Shown piece by piece: positions 45,197 through 55,826 of a stretch of 64,000 nucleotides of DNA (within the stretch, counting starts at the first letter, position 1; each line of letters begins with the position of its first letter). The notes beneath the pieces are model-generated. The model was not told the DNA's origin. It saw only the letters and a program-made list of their open reading frames with translations, and searched no databases. Position numbers and translations under genes: made by a program. The stretch is from Diphasiastrum complanatum. Lineage: Eukaryota > Streptophyta > Lycopodiopsida > Lycopodiales > Lycopodiaceae. The stretch spans positions 19,876,390 through 19,940,389 of the forward strand of contig CM055106.1 in NCBI GenBank assembly GCA_029204225.1, in the 5' to 3' direction.

Positions 45197-46276
45197 ATAA
45201 AGTGCTTCATATGGTGACTTTCCTCCAAGTGCAACATGAGGGAGTCAATTGCAAAGATAGTTTGAACAATTGATGGCCTCACCCCAAAAGCCTTTTGGCA
45301 AGGATGCCTTAATTCTAATGGTTTTGGCACATTCACACAAGGTCCTATTCTTTCTTTCAGCCACCCCGTTTTGAGATGGTGTATATGCACAAGAAAACTC
45401 CCTTTTAATGCCTTTAAGCTCACAATAATCATGAAATTTATTGGAGGTGTAATCACCACCTCCATCACTTCCAAGAATCTTGATTTTGTATGAAAATTGT
45501 TTTTTAGCTAGAGCTTTGAACTTTAGAAAATAGTCAAACACCATAGACTTTGAAGCTAGAAGATATAACCAAGTAAATCTAGTGAAATCATCAATGAAAG
45601 TTACAAAGCAAGTAGCACCACCCTTGCTCTTTGAAGATGAGAAGTGCACATCTAAGTGTATGAGCTCCAATGGATGTGTAGTCTTGATAGATGACTTTGA
45701 AAAAGGCTTTTTATGAGATTTAGATATGGCACAAGCCTCCCATGGCTTGAAATTCTTGAAATTCTTGGACTTCTTGGCTCCTTCATAATGTGACATGGAT
45801 GAAAAAGAATGCTTGGAGCTACACATATGTGAGGAAGCTCCACTGTCGATATACCACGAACCATCCTTCTTGAAAGGTGATGAAGAAAAGCTCGAGACCA
45901 TACGAGACCCCTCTCCATCACTTGCATGAGCATCTTCCTTCTCTTCATTGAAAATGTTGGCTTGCTTGAATTGACTCTTCTTCTTGAAGCAATTGGTGGC
46001 ATAATGCCCCTTCTTGCCACAAAAGAAACACTTGATGTTTTTCTTTTTCTTCTTGGATGTGGAAGCTTGAGAGGACTCATCCTCTTCTCCTTTCTCCTTG
46101 GAAATAAGATTGTTCTTGCTTGAAGAGGATTGGTGTTGATTCTTACTTCTTGTCTTGTGCTTGTCTTTGGTATAGAGAGCTTTACCATCAATGTTGAGAG
46201 ACAGTCTCTCCATTTTCAAGAGTTTATACTCTTGTCTTGATTCTTCAGAAATGAGCACACTTTGGAGTGCTTTCAA
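45193..46276 (-). pseudogene. F3 nucleocapsid, protease and integrase with in-frame deletion
   Basis: A 343-codon open frame. Zinc knuckle CFFCGKKGHYATNC, protease YIDSGASSHM, then at about 45745-45775 a jump from YEGAKKS to NFKNFKPWEACA that omits some 160 residues present in F1 (protease C-terminus and LWHRRLGH). The integrase core follows: HLDVHFSSS, ILGSDGGGDYTS and NGVAERKNRT. CEAC has become WEAC. It ends with a stop near 45245 and continues in another frame. Confidence 0.85.
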
Positions 46277-46794
46277 ACTTGTGTCCTTAATGTATAACTC
46301 TGAACAAGGTTGTCATATTCCTCCTTTATCCCATTAAGTATGACTTGAACAAGTTCATTTTGGTTGATGGAGTCTCCTACGCATGACAATTCTCTATGGA
46401 GGTCTTTAACTCTCATTACATAAGCTGAAGCACATTCATCACTTCTCTGTACACTTTGAAAATTTTGGTTTCTTAGTGTTAGAAGTCTAGAAGTATTCTT
46501 TGCCTCATAGATGGACTTGAGAGTATCCCAAGCATCTTTGGCATTAGTACAAGCACCAATTTCTCTTAAAATGTCATTTGAGACATTCATTTTAATATAA
46601 TGCAGAGCCATCCTAGCTCTCTTTTTGTACTTTGGAATTTCTTGAGGAATTTGTGGTTCTTCTTCAATTCCAAGTACAATATCCATCACATCTTGTAGAA
46701 TTAAGACAGATTCCATCCTAACCTTCCAAATTGAGTAATTGGAGGTTGACAATCTCTCACTTGCTTCTAATAGAAAGACACCCATTGAAGTCAT
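46273..46794 (-). pseudogene. F3 gag
   Basis: ATG at 46794 (MTSMGVFLLEASE), almost identical in text to F1 gag and without its internal TAG. A frameshift after NLVQSY (about 46290) separates it from the next frame. Confidence 0.85.
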
Positions 46795-47537
46795 AAAGAA
46801 TGACGGAAGTCAAAAAAGATGGATGAAAAAATTGCTTATCTTCTCACTATAGGAACCCATCAAGGGCAAAAAACCAAATCCTATGTAAGACAAAGCAAAA
46901 AACTGTGAAATAGATCTCACTAGTTTGACAATCTCTCTAAAACAAGATTTGAATCATCAAAAAAGATGAAGTATAGAAAAAGTTATGGTTCTCTGAATTT
47001 CACACGTGTGAAATACTCTAAAAATGTCAAATTGACTCAAATACAATCTATTTGTATGAAACAATTTGCCTAGAACCTATAAATTTTGTCTAAATCACGT
47101 ATAGATGAGATTGGTCAACTTTTGGATGATTTTTGTGATCATTCAAGCAATAAATGACATGTACTCACGATTTGCCACAAGTCTAGGCGCCCTACCTACG
47201 ACTCTTCAAAAGCTTAAAACTTATTGATTGACTTATCCAACTGTCATGATTCAAATTGCATCGGATTCTACAATTTCTAGCTTTCTAGTGGGCCAATTTG
47301 CATGAAATTTGGATCTAAGGTGAGAGAGAACCACCAAACTGAAAATGGGCGGATTTCACACGTGCCTGCACCTGAAATTCTATACAATACCTGATCTGGA
47401 CCATTCAAAGTGGTTTGAAGCTCTAAATCACCAAAAAACTACAAACTAGCCAGAAAGTAGAATCTAGACAATTCCTAGCTTGAAATCTGATCAAATTTGC
47501 AAACTTTTTGATTAGATTTGCTTGTAAATCTTAGGTA
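46795..47537 (-). mobile_element. F3 leader
   Basis: Non-coding leader matching F1 29338-30080 in inverse orientation (for example CACACGTGTGAAATAC, CAAGTCTAGG). It lies between PBS and gag. Confidence 0.75.
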
Positions 47538-47550
47538 GGCTCTGATACCA
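47538..47550 (-). other. Primer binding site of F3
   Basis: TGGTATCAGAGCC on minus, perfect, directly after the LTR. Confidence 0.9.
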
Positions 47551-48165
47551 TGATGAATTCACACGTGTGGGACGCCCTACACATGTACTTTTGATCTCCT
47601 AAGCCCAATAATACCATAAAGAACAGAGTAGCATTAATTGACAATAGGAAAGCTGATCATACAAGAAATATTATTGTGTTACAAGCAAGATCTGTCAACA
47701 AAACATGAAACTAAGTACAATAAATGTCTCAACTCGGCTAGAGAGAGAAAATGAAAGTACAAACTCGAGTAGAGAGAGAGAGGGCACAAAGAGCTTAGTC
47801 TCCAAATTTGCATTATACACAAATTTCATCATCTTCTCAATGAGAGTACATCACATATATATAGATCCATGGACTCTCCTCCTACTTTGAGTTGAATTGG
47901 AGTTATGAATCCACCTCTCAAGCTATCTAGACTTATTCAAGCCACCTCAATATGTCTAATTGTGCCACCTAGCCTTTTTATGCATTAAATGTGGCATGCA
48001 AAGTACAAATGGCAATTCCTATGGTAGCTCGAGTTTCTACTTCTACCTACCTTGAATATTTTATTCTAAGATGGGTCTTTACTAAGCCAAAAGAGCTTAA
48101 TTCATCTTTGGAATTTTTAGGACCCCTACTTACAACATTAGATAGATTTTTCCAATATTTTGACA
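47551..48165 (-). repeat. 5' LTR of copia F3
   Basis: 615 bases, TGTCAAAATATTGG to GTGTGAATTCATCA on minus. CTATATATATG, a TATA-like element, lies near the middle and is followed about 90 bases later by CTCTCTCTCTCT. Confidence 0.88.
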
Positions 48166-48187
48166 GTTAGTTGCAATTTTAATTTTT

Positions 48188-48642
48188 CTTTTAATTTTAT
48201 ATTTTTGCTATACTTCTAGTTAATATTTCAAGTTTGAATATATGAACCAATAGCTATGTCTTAGCTATAATGTAAGCCAATTTTTACCCAATCTTGTTAG
48301 GATCTAATAAAGTTATGGAGTTTATTGCAAATTAGCTTCATTCTTTGCTTTTTTGAAAATTTGGAGGAGAACTGAGGAAGAACATAATGTGAAAAGGGAT
48401 TTTGCACGACTACTTATTTTACATGAACCAAAATCTCAAACTAGATTTCTTCCCTTGTCCAATGTGAAAAAAGACATCCTAAACCTAGTTAGACTCCATG
48501 AAACAAATTCTAGAACTAGACTTTTCAAAGGCCAGTGTGAAACCCCAAAATAGAATCAAAACTAGCACTGCCCTCATGTAGGCATCATTGTTTAACAAAT
48601 CCCCCCCCCAATACCATCACCACCCTCAGCTCGTGAGGATAT
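48188..48642. other. No gene seen
   Basis: AT-rich flank of F3, with a C run (CCCCCCCCC) at 48601-48609. An open frame at 48353-48553 (66 codons) has no recognisable motif. Confidence 0.45.
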
Positions 48643-48739
48643 TGTTGGAATTAAGCATCACTCCAACTCACCAGAATTCGAGTCATCAGAACACAAATCA
48701 TTCGAGTTTGTCTCAATTCCTGAGCACCATTACGCTATG

Positions 48740-48808
<69 letters not shown>

Positions 48809-49609
48809 AACACTGCAGCCTTACTCTCTGAAGTTGAACATCTATGCAATCATTCAACTAGAGCAGAAGTAGGATTGACGACAAACTCTTTGAGTTCGAG
48901 GTCTTTGAGTTCTACATCTTCTTCAACCTACTTCGAATTCAGCTTGAGGTCCACATCATCCACACTGCACTTTAGTACTTTTTAGTAATTGCACTGTTTC
49001 ATGCTCATTACCCACGCAGTCATTGTAATTGTTTCATGTGTATTTAGATAATGGCAATTCATGAGCATATGTGGGGATGATGAGATATTGAAAGTGGAGA
49101 AGAGTGAATCAAAATTCCTATGCGAACTTCATTGCGTCTTAAATTATCTGAGTCCTCAGAATCAGAGATATCTGAGAGAGTGAAAGCCATTCAAGGAATA
49201 GAGATAGTTATTTAATCTGTAGCTAGTTAAGTAAGATCACTACATACAGTACGCCACTATTGTGAACCATTCTTGGACATAGGATCATGATCTAGTCATT
49301 GTATTCATAACAACTTAATTTAGATTCTCTATTTTATTTTGTGTATTGCACTACAAAAAAAAATTTATAACTTTCTTTCTCAATTGACACTCACTCAATT
49401 CAAAATGCCTAATGTGGAAGGAAGCATGGTTGTCTCAGACTTCTAGTTGTTTTTTGCTCCCTCATGGTTGTCTTTGACACGTACCAAACATTCTTCCATT
49501 CAATCTAAGTCAATGTTGATGTTGTAGTTTGGTAAAGATCTCGTAATGTTCTCTGTGTTGAAGCTCTGTTTCCTATTCCGCACCTAATATCTTCGAGAGC
49601 CCTCCAACA
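48643..49609 (+). repeat. 5' LTR of copia E
   Basis: TGTTGGAATTAAGC at 48643 to CCCTCCAACA at 49609, 967 bases, followed after three bases by a perfect PBS. Start and end resemble the B family (TGTTGGATT, CTTTCCAACA). It contains a CT microsatellite. Confidence 0.75.
48745..48804. repeat. (CT)n microsatellite inside E LTR
   Basis: Thirty CT units, perfect. Confidence 0.95.
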
Positions 49610-49612
49610 AAG

Positions 49613-49625
49613 TGGTATCAGAGCC
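49613..49625 (+). other. Primer binding site of E
   Basis: TGGTATCAGAGCC, the perfect initiator Met tRNA type. Confidence 0.9.
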
Positions 49626-49683
49626 ATCATTCTAAGCTACCATTAGTATTCAAAACTATTATACTATACTTTGATCATTCATC

Positions 49684-50574
49684 ATGGAAGGAACATCTTC
49701 AAAAATCCGCTTGATCAACAAGTTCAACGGTGATGACTTTCACATGTGAAAGTCCAAGATGAAGATGATACTCACAGAAAAAGAAATCTAGGGATACATC
49801 AATGGTTCAATAGCCAAGTTGGCTGAACCAGACATGCTGACCACCTAGGAAGCTAAGGATGGCAAAGCTCTTGCCTTTGTATCTCTAAATCTCAAAGACT
49901 CACAAATAGCTCACTTAGCCAATTGTTCCAGTTCCAAAGAGGCATGAGACATTCTTATTGGTCTATACGAAATGACTCGCCTCTTCTTGAGGAAGAAGTT
50001 CTTGTCACTCAAGATAAGTAAAGCAACCTTAGTCATTGATCATCTAAATGAATTCAAACAACTACTCAATCAGTTAGCTACAGTAGGTTCACCAATATCA
50101 GATGAAGATGCTAACATATCTCTTCTGTCCTATCTTCCTCCCTCTTACGACAATCTAGTATTGCTACTTAGCACTGCTCTTGACCTGTCTCTGCAAAAGG
50201 TGACAACAAGTTTATTATAGGAAGAAGTAAGAAGGAAAATCTTATCCATGTCGAATTTGAAGACAGTCGCTCTCTATTCAAATAAACAACAACTCCAAAA
50301 GAAGAAATCTTCGAAGGACAAAAAGACAAAAGCTAAGCAAACTTATTTAGACCAACAATCACAACAGCACAATCGACAACATCAAAAGCCCAAGACCAGA
50401 CTCTTCTACTGTAACAGAACCAATCACGAAACCAAGGAATGTCAAGTTCTCAAGCATAACGAAGCAAAGAAGAAGATGCAGCAGGATGGAGAATTTGATT
50501 TTGCCAGAACATCTCTTGAAGACCCAACATTGCTAATGATACAAGATGAACCCACTAGAGGAGCCATGGAATGA
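49684..50574 (+). pseudogene. E gag
   Basis: ATG at 49684 (MEGTSSKIRLINKFNGDD). Four in-frame stops, at 49747 (TGA), 49789 (TAG), 49846 (TAG) and 49945 (TGA), all fall where Trp is expected and each is one G-to-A change from TGG. Then ATLVIDHLNEFKQLLNQLAT, LLSYLPPSYDNLVLLL and a Lys/Gln-rich segment. The worn zinc knuckle YCNRTNHETKEC lacks its first Cys. The last stop (50572) replaces Trp before the protease. Confidence 0.83.
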
Positions 50575-51095
50575 TACCTCGATTCTGGTGCTTTTCAGCA
50601 CATGACTTCATGTAAGTCCTTATTCAAAGACCTCACACCAGCATATTCAAAGTATATCTACTTCGGTGATTCAAGTACACTATAGATTGAAGGCAAACTT
50701 GATCCATTCACCTTTATCTTTGAAATGGTAAATTGACCTAGCTCAAGGATGTACTATACATACCCAAACTGACCAAAAATTTATTGTCAGTCAGCAAGCT
50801 CACTGATGAGGGCTGCAGAGCCTTGTTCAGTTTGAAGCAATGTGCCATTTTGGACAAGAACGATAAAGAAATCTTTTCTAGAAATAGAGAAGGTAATTTG
50901 TACATTCTGGGTCACGAATATGCACTTTCTACTAATGTGAGTACTTCAAATGCCCAATTATGGTATCGAAGATTAGGACGCTTAAACATGAGATCAATTT
51001 TGTGTATGCATCATAATAGTATGGTCAAGAATTTAAACTTTAATGCTGCCTCCACTGACATTCGTGTCTATGAGATGTGCCTACTAGGCAAATAG
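50575..51095 (+). pseudogene. E protease and pre-integrase domain
   Basis: YLDSGAFQHMTSCKSLF keeps the protease Asp-Ser-Gly. A frame change follows near 50730, then LTKNLLSVSKLTDEGC and QLWYRRLGRLNMRSI with CEMC-like VYEMCLLGK (zinc finger). The first His of the finger is Tyr (WYRR). Confidence 0.8.
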
Positions 51096-51384
51096 CCTAG
51101 ATCCAGATTCCGAAGGGGACAAGCCACTAGAGCTAAGTCCATTCTAGAATTGATATGTAGTGATCTGTGTGGCCCTATGAGTACTCCCTCTCTAAGCTCA
51201 GCACTATATTTTATCACTTTTACCGATGATTATTCGAGATTTACCAGTATTATGCTCATTAAAAACAAGTCTGAGACATTCAACAGTTTCAAAGACTTCA
51301 AATAGTTTGCTGAGACACAAACTGGTCAACGGCTCAAGACCGTTCGTACAAATAGTAGTGGAGAGTTCCTGTCAGATGAAATTT
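51096..51384 (+). pseudogene. E integrase, first half of core
   Basis: CSDLCGPMSTPS (first Asp), ITFTDDYSRFTSIM and VRTNSSGEFLSDE, where the usual DNGGEF has become NSSGEF, so the second catalytic Asp is lost. A TAG replaces a Gln codon near 51303. The element breaks off at 51384 at an inversion joint. Confidence 0.82.
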
Positions 51385-51925
51385 GATTTTGAAAATCCAT
51401 TTGCAATCAACTACGTTTATGCTACCAGGTAATTCGACAATCGTCCATGTTTGGTTCTTGATAAGAGATAAATGCTCTTTATTCATAGCTTCTGTCTAGA
51501 GATCGAAATCAGACTAACCGAGTGCCTCTTCAACAGTCGTCGGCTCCTCAACAAGGTAAGCTATAGACTCATCGATATACCTATTAGGTGGTTTGGTAGT
51601 TCTTGATGATCTTCTGGGTAGTAAAGGAAGTTGATCATTTTCATCATGCTATAGTTGCTAAATTGCAACATCATCATCTTTGGATTCACTGATGATAGGT
51701 TGTTTGTCAAAAGTAGATGAGCTTGGACCTTCAATAGAAATAGTCGACTGAGGAACTTGAGAGTTTACTATGTCAAAAGAGTCGGACAAGTCAACTATAT
51801 GGCCTTTGCCTTTTCCCTTGAGGTCGATAAATTGATCTTCAATGAAGATGACATACCGGCTAGTGAATATCTTTGACTCGATAGGATCAAACAACTTGTA
51901 AGCTTGATCTAAAGTAGTGTAGCTG
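51385..51925 (-). pseudogene. B/E-type integrase tail and RT start, inverted
   Basis: Minus strand: YKLFDPIESKIFTSRYVIF, IEDQFIDLKGKGKGHIVDLS, then RRSSRTTKPPNRYIDES, EEALG, KEHLSLIKNQTWTIVELPG and CKWIFKIKF, ending at 51385. It would follow the E integrase in a normal element but lies in opposite orientation. Confidence 0.82.
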
Positions 51926-52151
51926 ATGAAATGGAAAATTGATTATGTTAGACCTATTAGTCCTGCTACTCGACACACACAATCTCATTACATCATAGTA
52001 GCTACGGACTATTGCACCAAATGGGCTGAAGCAAGAGCTGTTCGCAATGCTGACGCTTGTTCTACCGCAAAATTTCTATACGAACAGGTTATAGTTCATT
52101 TCGGATGTCCTCTAGTGCTTATTAGTGATAGGGGTACACATTTTCTTAAAC
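51926..52151 (+). pseudogene. Gypsy integrase fragment
   Basis: WKIDYVRPISPAT, HYIIVATDYCTKWAEARAV, AKFLYEQVIVHFGCP and LISDRGTHFLK: a 75-residue piece around the first and second catalytic positions. It is bounded on both sides by copia sequence. Related to, but not the same copy as, G1. Confidence 0.82.
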
Positions 52152-52441
52152 TCTTCTCCTACTTGAAGTTGAATTGGAGTTGTGGATCCACCTCTCAAGC
52201 TATCTAGACTTATCCAAGCCACCTCACTATGTCTAATTGTGCCACGTAGCCTTTTCATGCATTAAATGTGGCATGTAAAGTACAAATGGCAATTCCTATG
52301 GTAGCTCGAGTTTCTAATTCTACCTACCTTGAATATTTTATTCCAAGATGGGTCTTTACTAAGCCAAAAGAGCTCAATTCATTTTTGGCATTTTTAGGAC
52401 CCATACTCACAACATTAGATAGATTTTTCAATATTTTGACA
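52152..52441 (-). repeat. F-family LTR fragment
   Basis: Matches the outer 290 bases of the F3 LTRs (CTCAAGCTATCTAGACTTA, GCTCGAGTTTCTA, ending AATATTTTGACA). The GA-rich and inner half is missing. The flank after 52441 (ACATTTAGG) differs from that of F3. Confidence 0.85.
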
Positions 52442-53660
52442 ACATTTAGGTAACTTCGGTATGAATGTGTCTGAAGGCCTGCACCCTCCATAAGGAGCGG
52501 AGATATAATACCAAGAGAACTAGAAAGAAATGTGGCCACCTTTGAAAAGTAGCAGTCATGTGCATTAGTACTCCATATGAAAGAATTTTTATGTGCCTTA
52601 AAGTTACAAAGTAGAAAGAGTAATTCTTCTTTCCCAATAAGGTATTCTGGCAACATATTAGAGAAGGCATGCTTAATATTAGTCATAGCATTATCAATGG
52701 TATTGTTATTTTCTTCTGGAAAAGAGGCATAGACAACCTTTGTAAGGCCAAGTTTCTAATAAAGTAGTTACACATAGAACAAGGATTATGTTGAGCTTTA
52801 TCCACACCATTACATACAGATAGGTAGTAATCCAGTTACGTTCATCCATAGCATTCTTTAAATCATATCTTGTAGCATTTTTGTCGTGAAGCCATCTGGT
52901 CTTCTTTAAAAAGTTTGTAACAACATGTTTGCATATTAAGGCGTGTTCCATAATAGTATTACGATCCATGTTATGATAACTGGGTAAGAATATAGCCAAC
53001 TTAAACCATCCCTGGTACAGTTCCAAAGCGACCTCATTAATATTAGATTGATGTAAAGGAATATGATTAAGCCCTAAATACCCCAATCTACTCTCCTTTT
53101 GAGTCGTTTCTTAAAATTTTGCTATTGATAATTCCAGTATTCAGTAAAATAACATGCCCAAACCTTTCATCAAAAAACTCTTTCAAACGTTTAGAATTCA
53201 AGTAGGTACAAAGTGGAATATTGTCAACATTAAAATCACAAAAAACTTGAAAGTTTTTTATACCATTCATGCTTTAGACAAGGAAACAAGGTCCAACCAA
53301 ACACAATTCGCTCAAAGATCTCATCAATATGACCAAAAATATGAAGTAAAGTCTCATAATAAAGTTTAATGTTTATACTCTCAAAGCATCTATGTAGTAA
53401 TGTAAATGCAAAAACATCTTCCCTTTGTCTCTTTTAACCAGTAATCGTCGCCTACTAGTTGCATTGATCTCCAGTACTCTTATTTTTTCTATTTTCTCCT
53501 GCACATGGATCAATCACGGTAAAAATTTAGCTTTCTGATAGGAAGATCCTCTTTCTCACCACTGCTTTGTCTCTCATTGCCTTTATTGAGAAAGTATTTT
53601 CTCTTCTTATTACCACTGCCTAATATGATTGAGCTTGGACTATTCAGAGTGAAGGATCCT
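52442..53660 (-). pseudogene. Unrecognised decayed coding region
   Basis: Consecutive minus-strand frames seem to form one protein: about 53400-53270 (FAFTLLHRCFESINIKLYYE, LLHIFGHIDEIFERI), 53270-53088 (IPLCTYLNSKRLKEFFDERF), 53086-52706 (HNMDRNTIMEHALICKHVVT, ATRYDLKNAMDERNWITTYL) and 52686-52450 (HAFSNMLPEYLIGKEELLFL, AHDCYFSKVATFLSS). Frames change at single positions (for example near 53090 and 52710). It matches no retroelement domain that I know. It may be a host gene or transposase relic cut by the F LTR fragment. Confidence 0.4.
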
Positions 53661-54429
53661 GTTTTCCTACTTGTATTCAAAAAGTATTTATCATGTTAGG
53701 TAGAGAAACTGGTCTTTTTAAGAAGTCATTCAATTTCCCAGATGTTTTCGGCATCGCCAAGGTGTGCAAGAAGTTTTGCAATAGGATTATTGGAAAGTTC
53801 AACAAAAGCTTCAATCATGTGTTGTTTTATGTACATAAAGGCAAGATGGGCTTTAACAACATCCCTAGCAGGTTTGCAAAGCCAAAGAAAGAAGGCATTA
53901 AGTTGGTTTTGTAGCGAGGGAGGAATTTGGCAAGGCTGTTCATCATGAACTAGATAGCGTGATCAAACCATATGATAGAGAAAATGTTTTTACATTTATC
54001 ACCGCATCTGCACTTACAGAAGGGTCTTTCTAGTTCCAAATTCTAGCTTGATGCAAGCTCATTCTATTAAAACCGGTTTCAAAGTGGCCCCTTGTTCTAG
54101 CCCAGGTTTGTTCAGAAGAACATCTCGAGGGTTCAAATTTGCTCATCTTAATGGTAGTGTCAAAAGCAATAGGTGTGTCAAAAGATGGATTTTTATGCGG
54201 CGAGTTTGCAGGCTTGAACTTTTGCATCAGTATGATGGGTAAGAGCGATCCAAAGTTTGATAGAAATGGGTGCAGGGAAGTTTACAGAAGGGAGGCTCCA
54301 AAGATTGTAGGCAGTTTTGGCAGATTTAAACTCAACGGTACGACCAGGTACTAGGGGTATTTGGCAGCTTTTGGCTTGGCAAAATTCAAAGGCAGATTGA
54401 TTGCCAGCTTCACAAATTTTCTAAGAGTT
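53661..54429. other. No gene established
   Basis: Open frames of 64 to 73 codons on both strands (53693-53914, 54030-54354) without recognisable motifs. The minus text may be a further upstream part of the decayed region at 52.4-53.7 kb. It ends where copia B3 starts. Confidence 0.35.
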
Positions 54430-54893
54430 CCTTCGACAATTTGAGACTTGGTTCCATTGGTGAGAGAGCTAACTTGCAATTAACTAGGTTATATCTGACT
54501 AACATATTGTAGCTGTACCTCTACTGAGTAATGTAGATCAACTTTTGATTTCTGTCTCTGTGGATTTGAATACCAAGGCAAAAATAAATGTCGCCCAGAT
54601 CGGCCATGTAGAATTCAGAAGATAGCATTGACTTGTCTTCTTTTATCGAATCAATTCTATTGTCGAAATGCAATATGTCATCCACGTATAAAGTGATAAT
54701 AAGACTGCTGCACTGTCTTGAAGTAAACATTCAAATTTGAAGAGTTTGGTGTGTAGCCGTGATCAATAAGGAAAGTGTTGATCCTTTCAAACCATGCTTG
54801 AGTAGATTGCTTGAAGCCATAAAGTGCTGTATGGAATTTACACACATGATTGTGTTTACCTTTGATAATATAACATTCAGGTTGGAACCTCAT
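54430..54893 (-). pseudogene. B3 copia RT fragment
   Basis: RFQPECYIIKGK, CKFHTALYGFKQSTQAWFER, LYVDDILHFDN (YVDD intact) and FCLGIQIHRDR, across a frame break near 54720. Truncated at 54430. Confidence 0.85.
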
Positions 54894-55651
54894 GGTTATT
54901 GCGCTTGCAATACCTGCAAAATATTTTCTTCTTCAACGAATGTAGATTCGATGATTGTTCAGCGAATGTAGATTCGATGATTGTTCTTGATCTTGAGTCT
55001 GTTTGTGATTCGATGCAGACTGCTTGGAGCCTTTCTTCTTCTGCCGTTTCAAGCCCTTGTTGACATATAGGACAAGAGATGAAGAGGTAGACTTAGATTA
55101 TTTTTTTTGCAACAACATAGTAACTACTCTAATAAGAGTTAAATCTGAGTGTGTTGTGATGATCATCATCCAGTTCTCATATGTAGAGGGCAGGCTTGAA
55201 AGCAATGTCATAATTGCATCTTGATCATCTATGACTGATCCGACAGCGGCCATCTGTTGCAAGAGATTCTTAAACTGATTAATATGATTCTAAAGAGAAT
55301 CATTATTCAACATCTTGAGTGTGAAGAACTTCCTTCAAAGATGTAACTTGGTAGTTACGTCTCTCACATCATATAGTGAGCTCAAGATGTCCCAAACTTC
55401 TTTCAAAGTTTTGGCTTCAACTACGTGGCCAATCTGAGTATCTGATATATTGAGGATAATAAGCGTGAAAGCTTTACCATCCTTTGACTTCCATTTCGAG
55501 TTGTGTCGTCTTCAGGCTTTACTTCAATATCTGTAACAACATCCCACAACTCATTGGCAATTAGAAAGATCTTCATCTTAAATTTTCATAAATGATAATT
55601 GGATCTGCTAAACTTGTCTGCGATAAGACCGGCTATACTTTGAGAATCCAT
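54894..55651 (-). pseudogene. B3 gag, fused to RT by deletion
   Basis: ATG at 55651 (MDSQSIAGLIADKFSRS). TGA replaces the conserved Trp in NYHL-stop-KFKMK near 55590. Then QFKNLLQQMAAVGSVIDDQD and a zinc knuckle beginning FCRYCKRNNHE. After that point the RT text follows at once, so protease, integrase and the RT start are deleted. A 26-base unit is repeated at 54937 and 54963. Confidence 0.8.
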
Positions 55652-55814
55652 CTGGAACTTTAGTCTGACAACGTCAAGAGAGATACCGTGCTGTGGGACC
55701 AATTCTCTGATACTGAAACAAATTGATTCGAACTGAAGAATAATTTGATATCGCAAAAGATATCAAATATTAGAGCTTGCACTCTGATATAGTATTAGGC
55801 CTTGAAGAATCAAT

Positions 55815-55826
55815 GCTTTGATACCA
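55815..55826 (-). other. Primer binding site of B3
   Basis: TGGTATCAAAGC on minus, directly after the LTR end CTTTCCAACA. Confidence 0.83.

Larger units (their letters stand above)
43861..48170 (-). mobile_element. Ty1/copia retrotransposon F3
   Basis: Two LTRs with a perfect 5-base target duplication (GTTAG). The PBS and gag-pol lie on minus. RT after its first third and the whole RNase H are missing. The 3' LTR is joined to RT through a 22-base copy of the right flanking DNA (44478-44499). A further in-frame deletion removed the protease end and integrase zinc finger. Confidence 0.88.
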
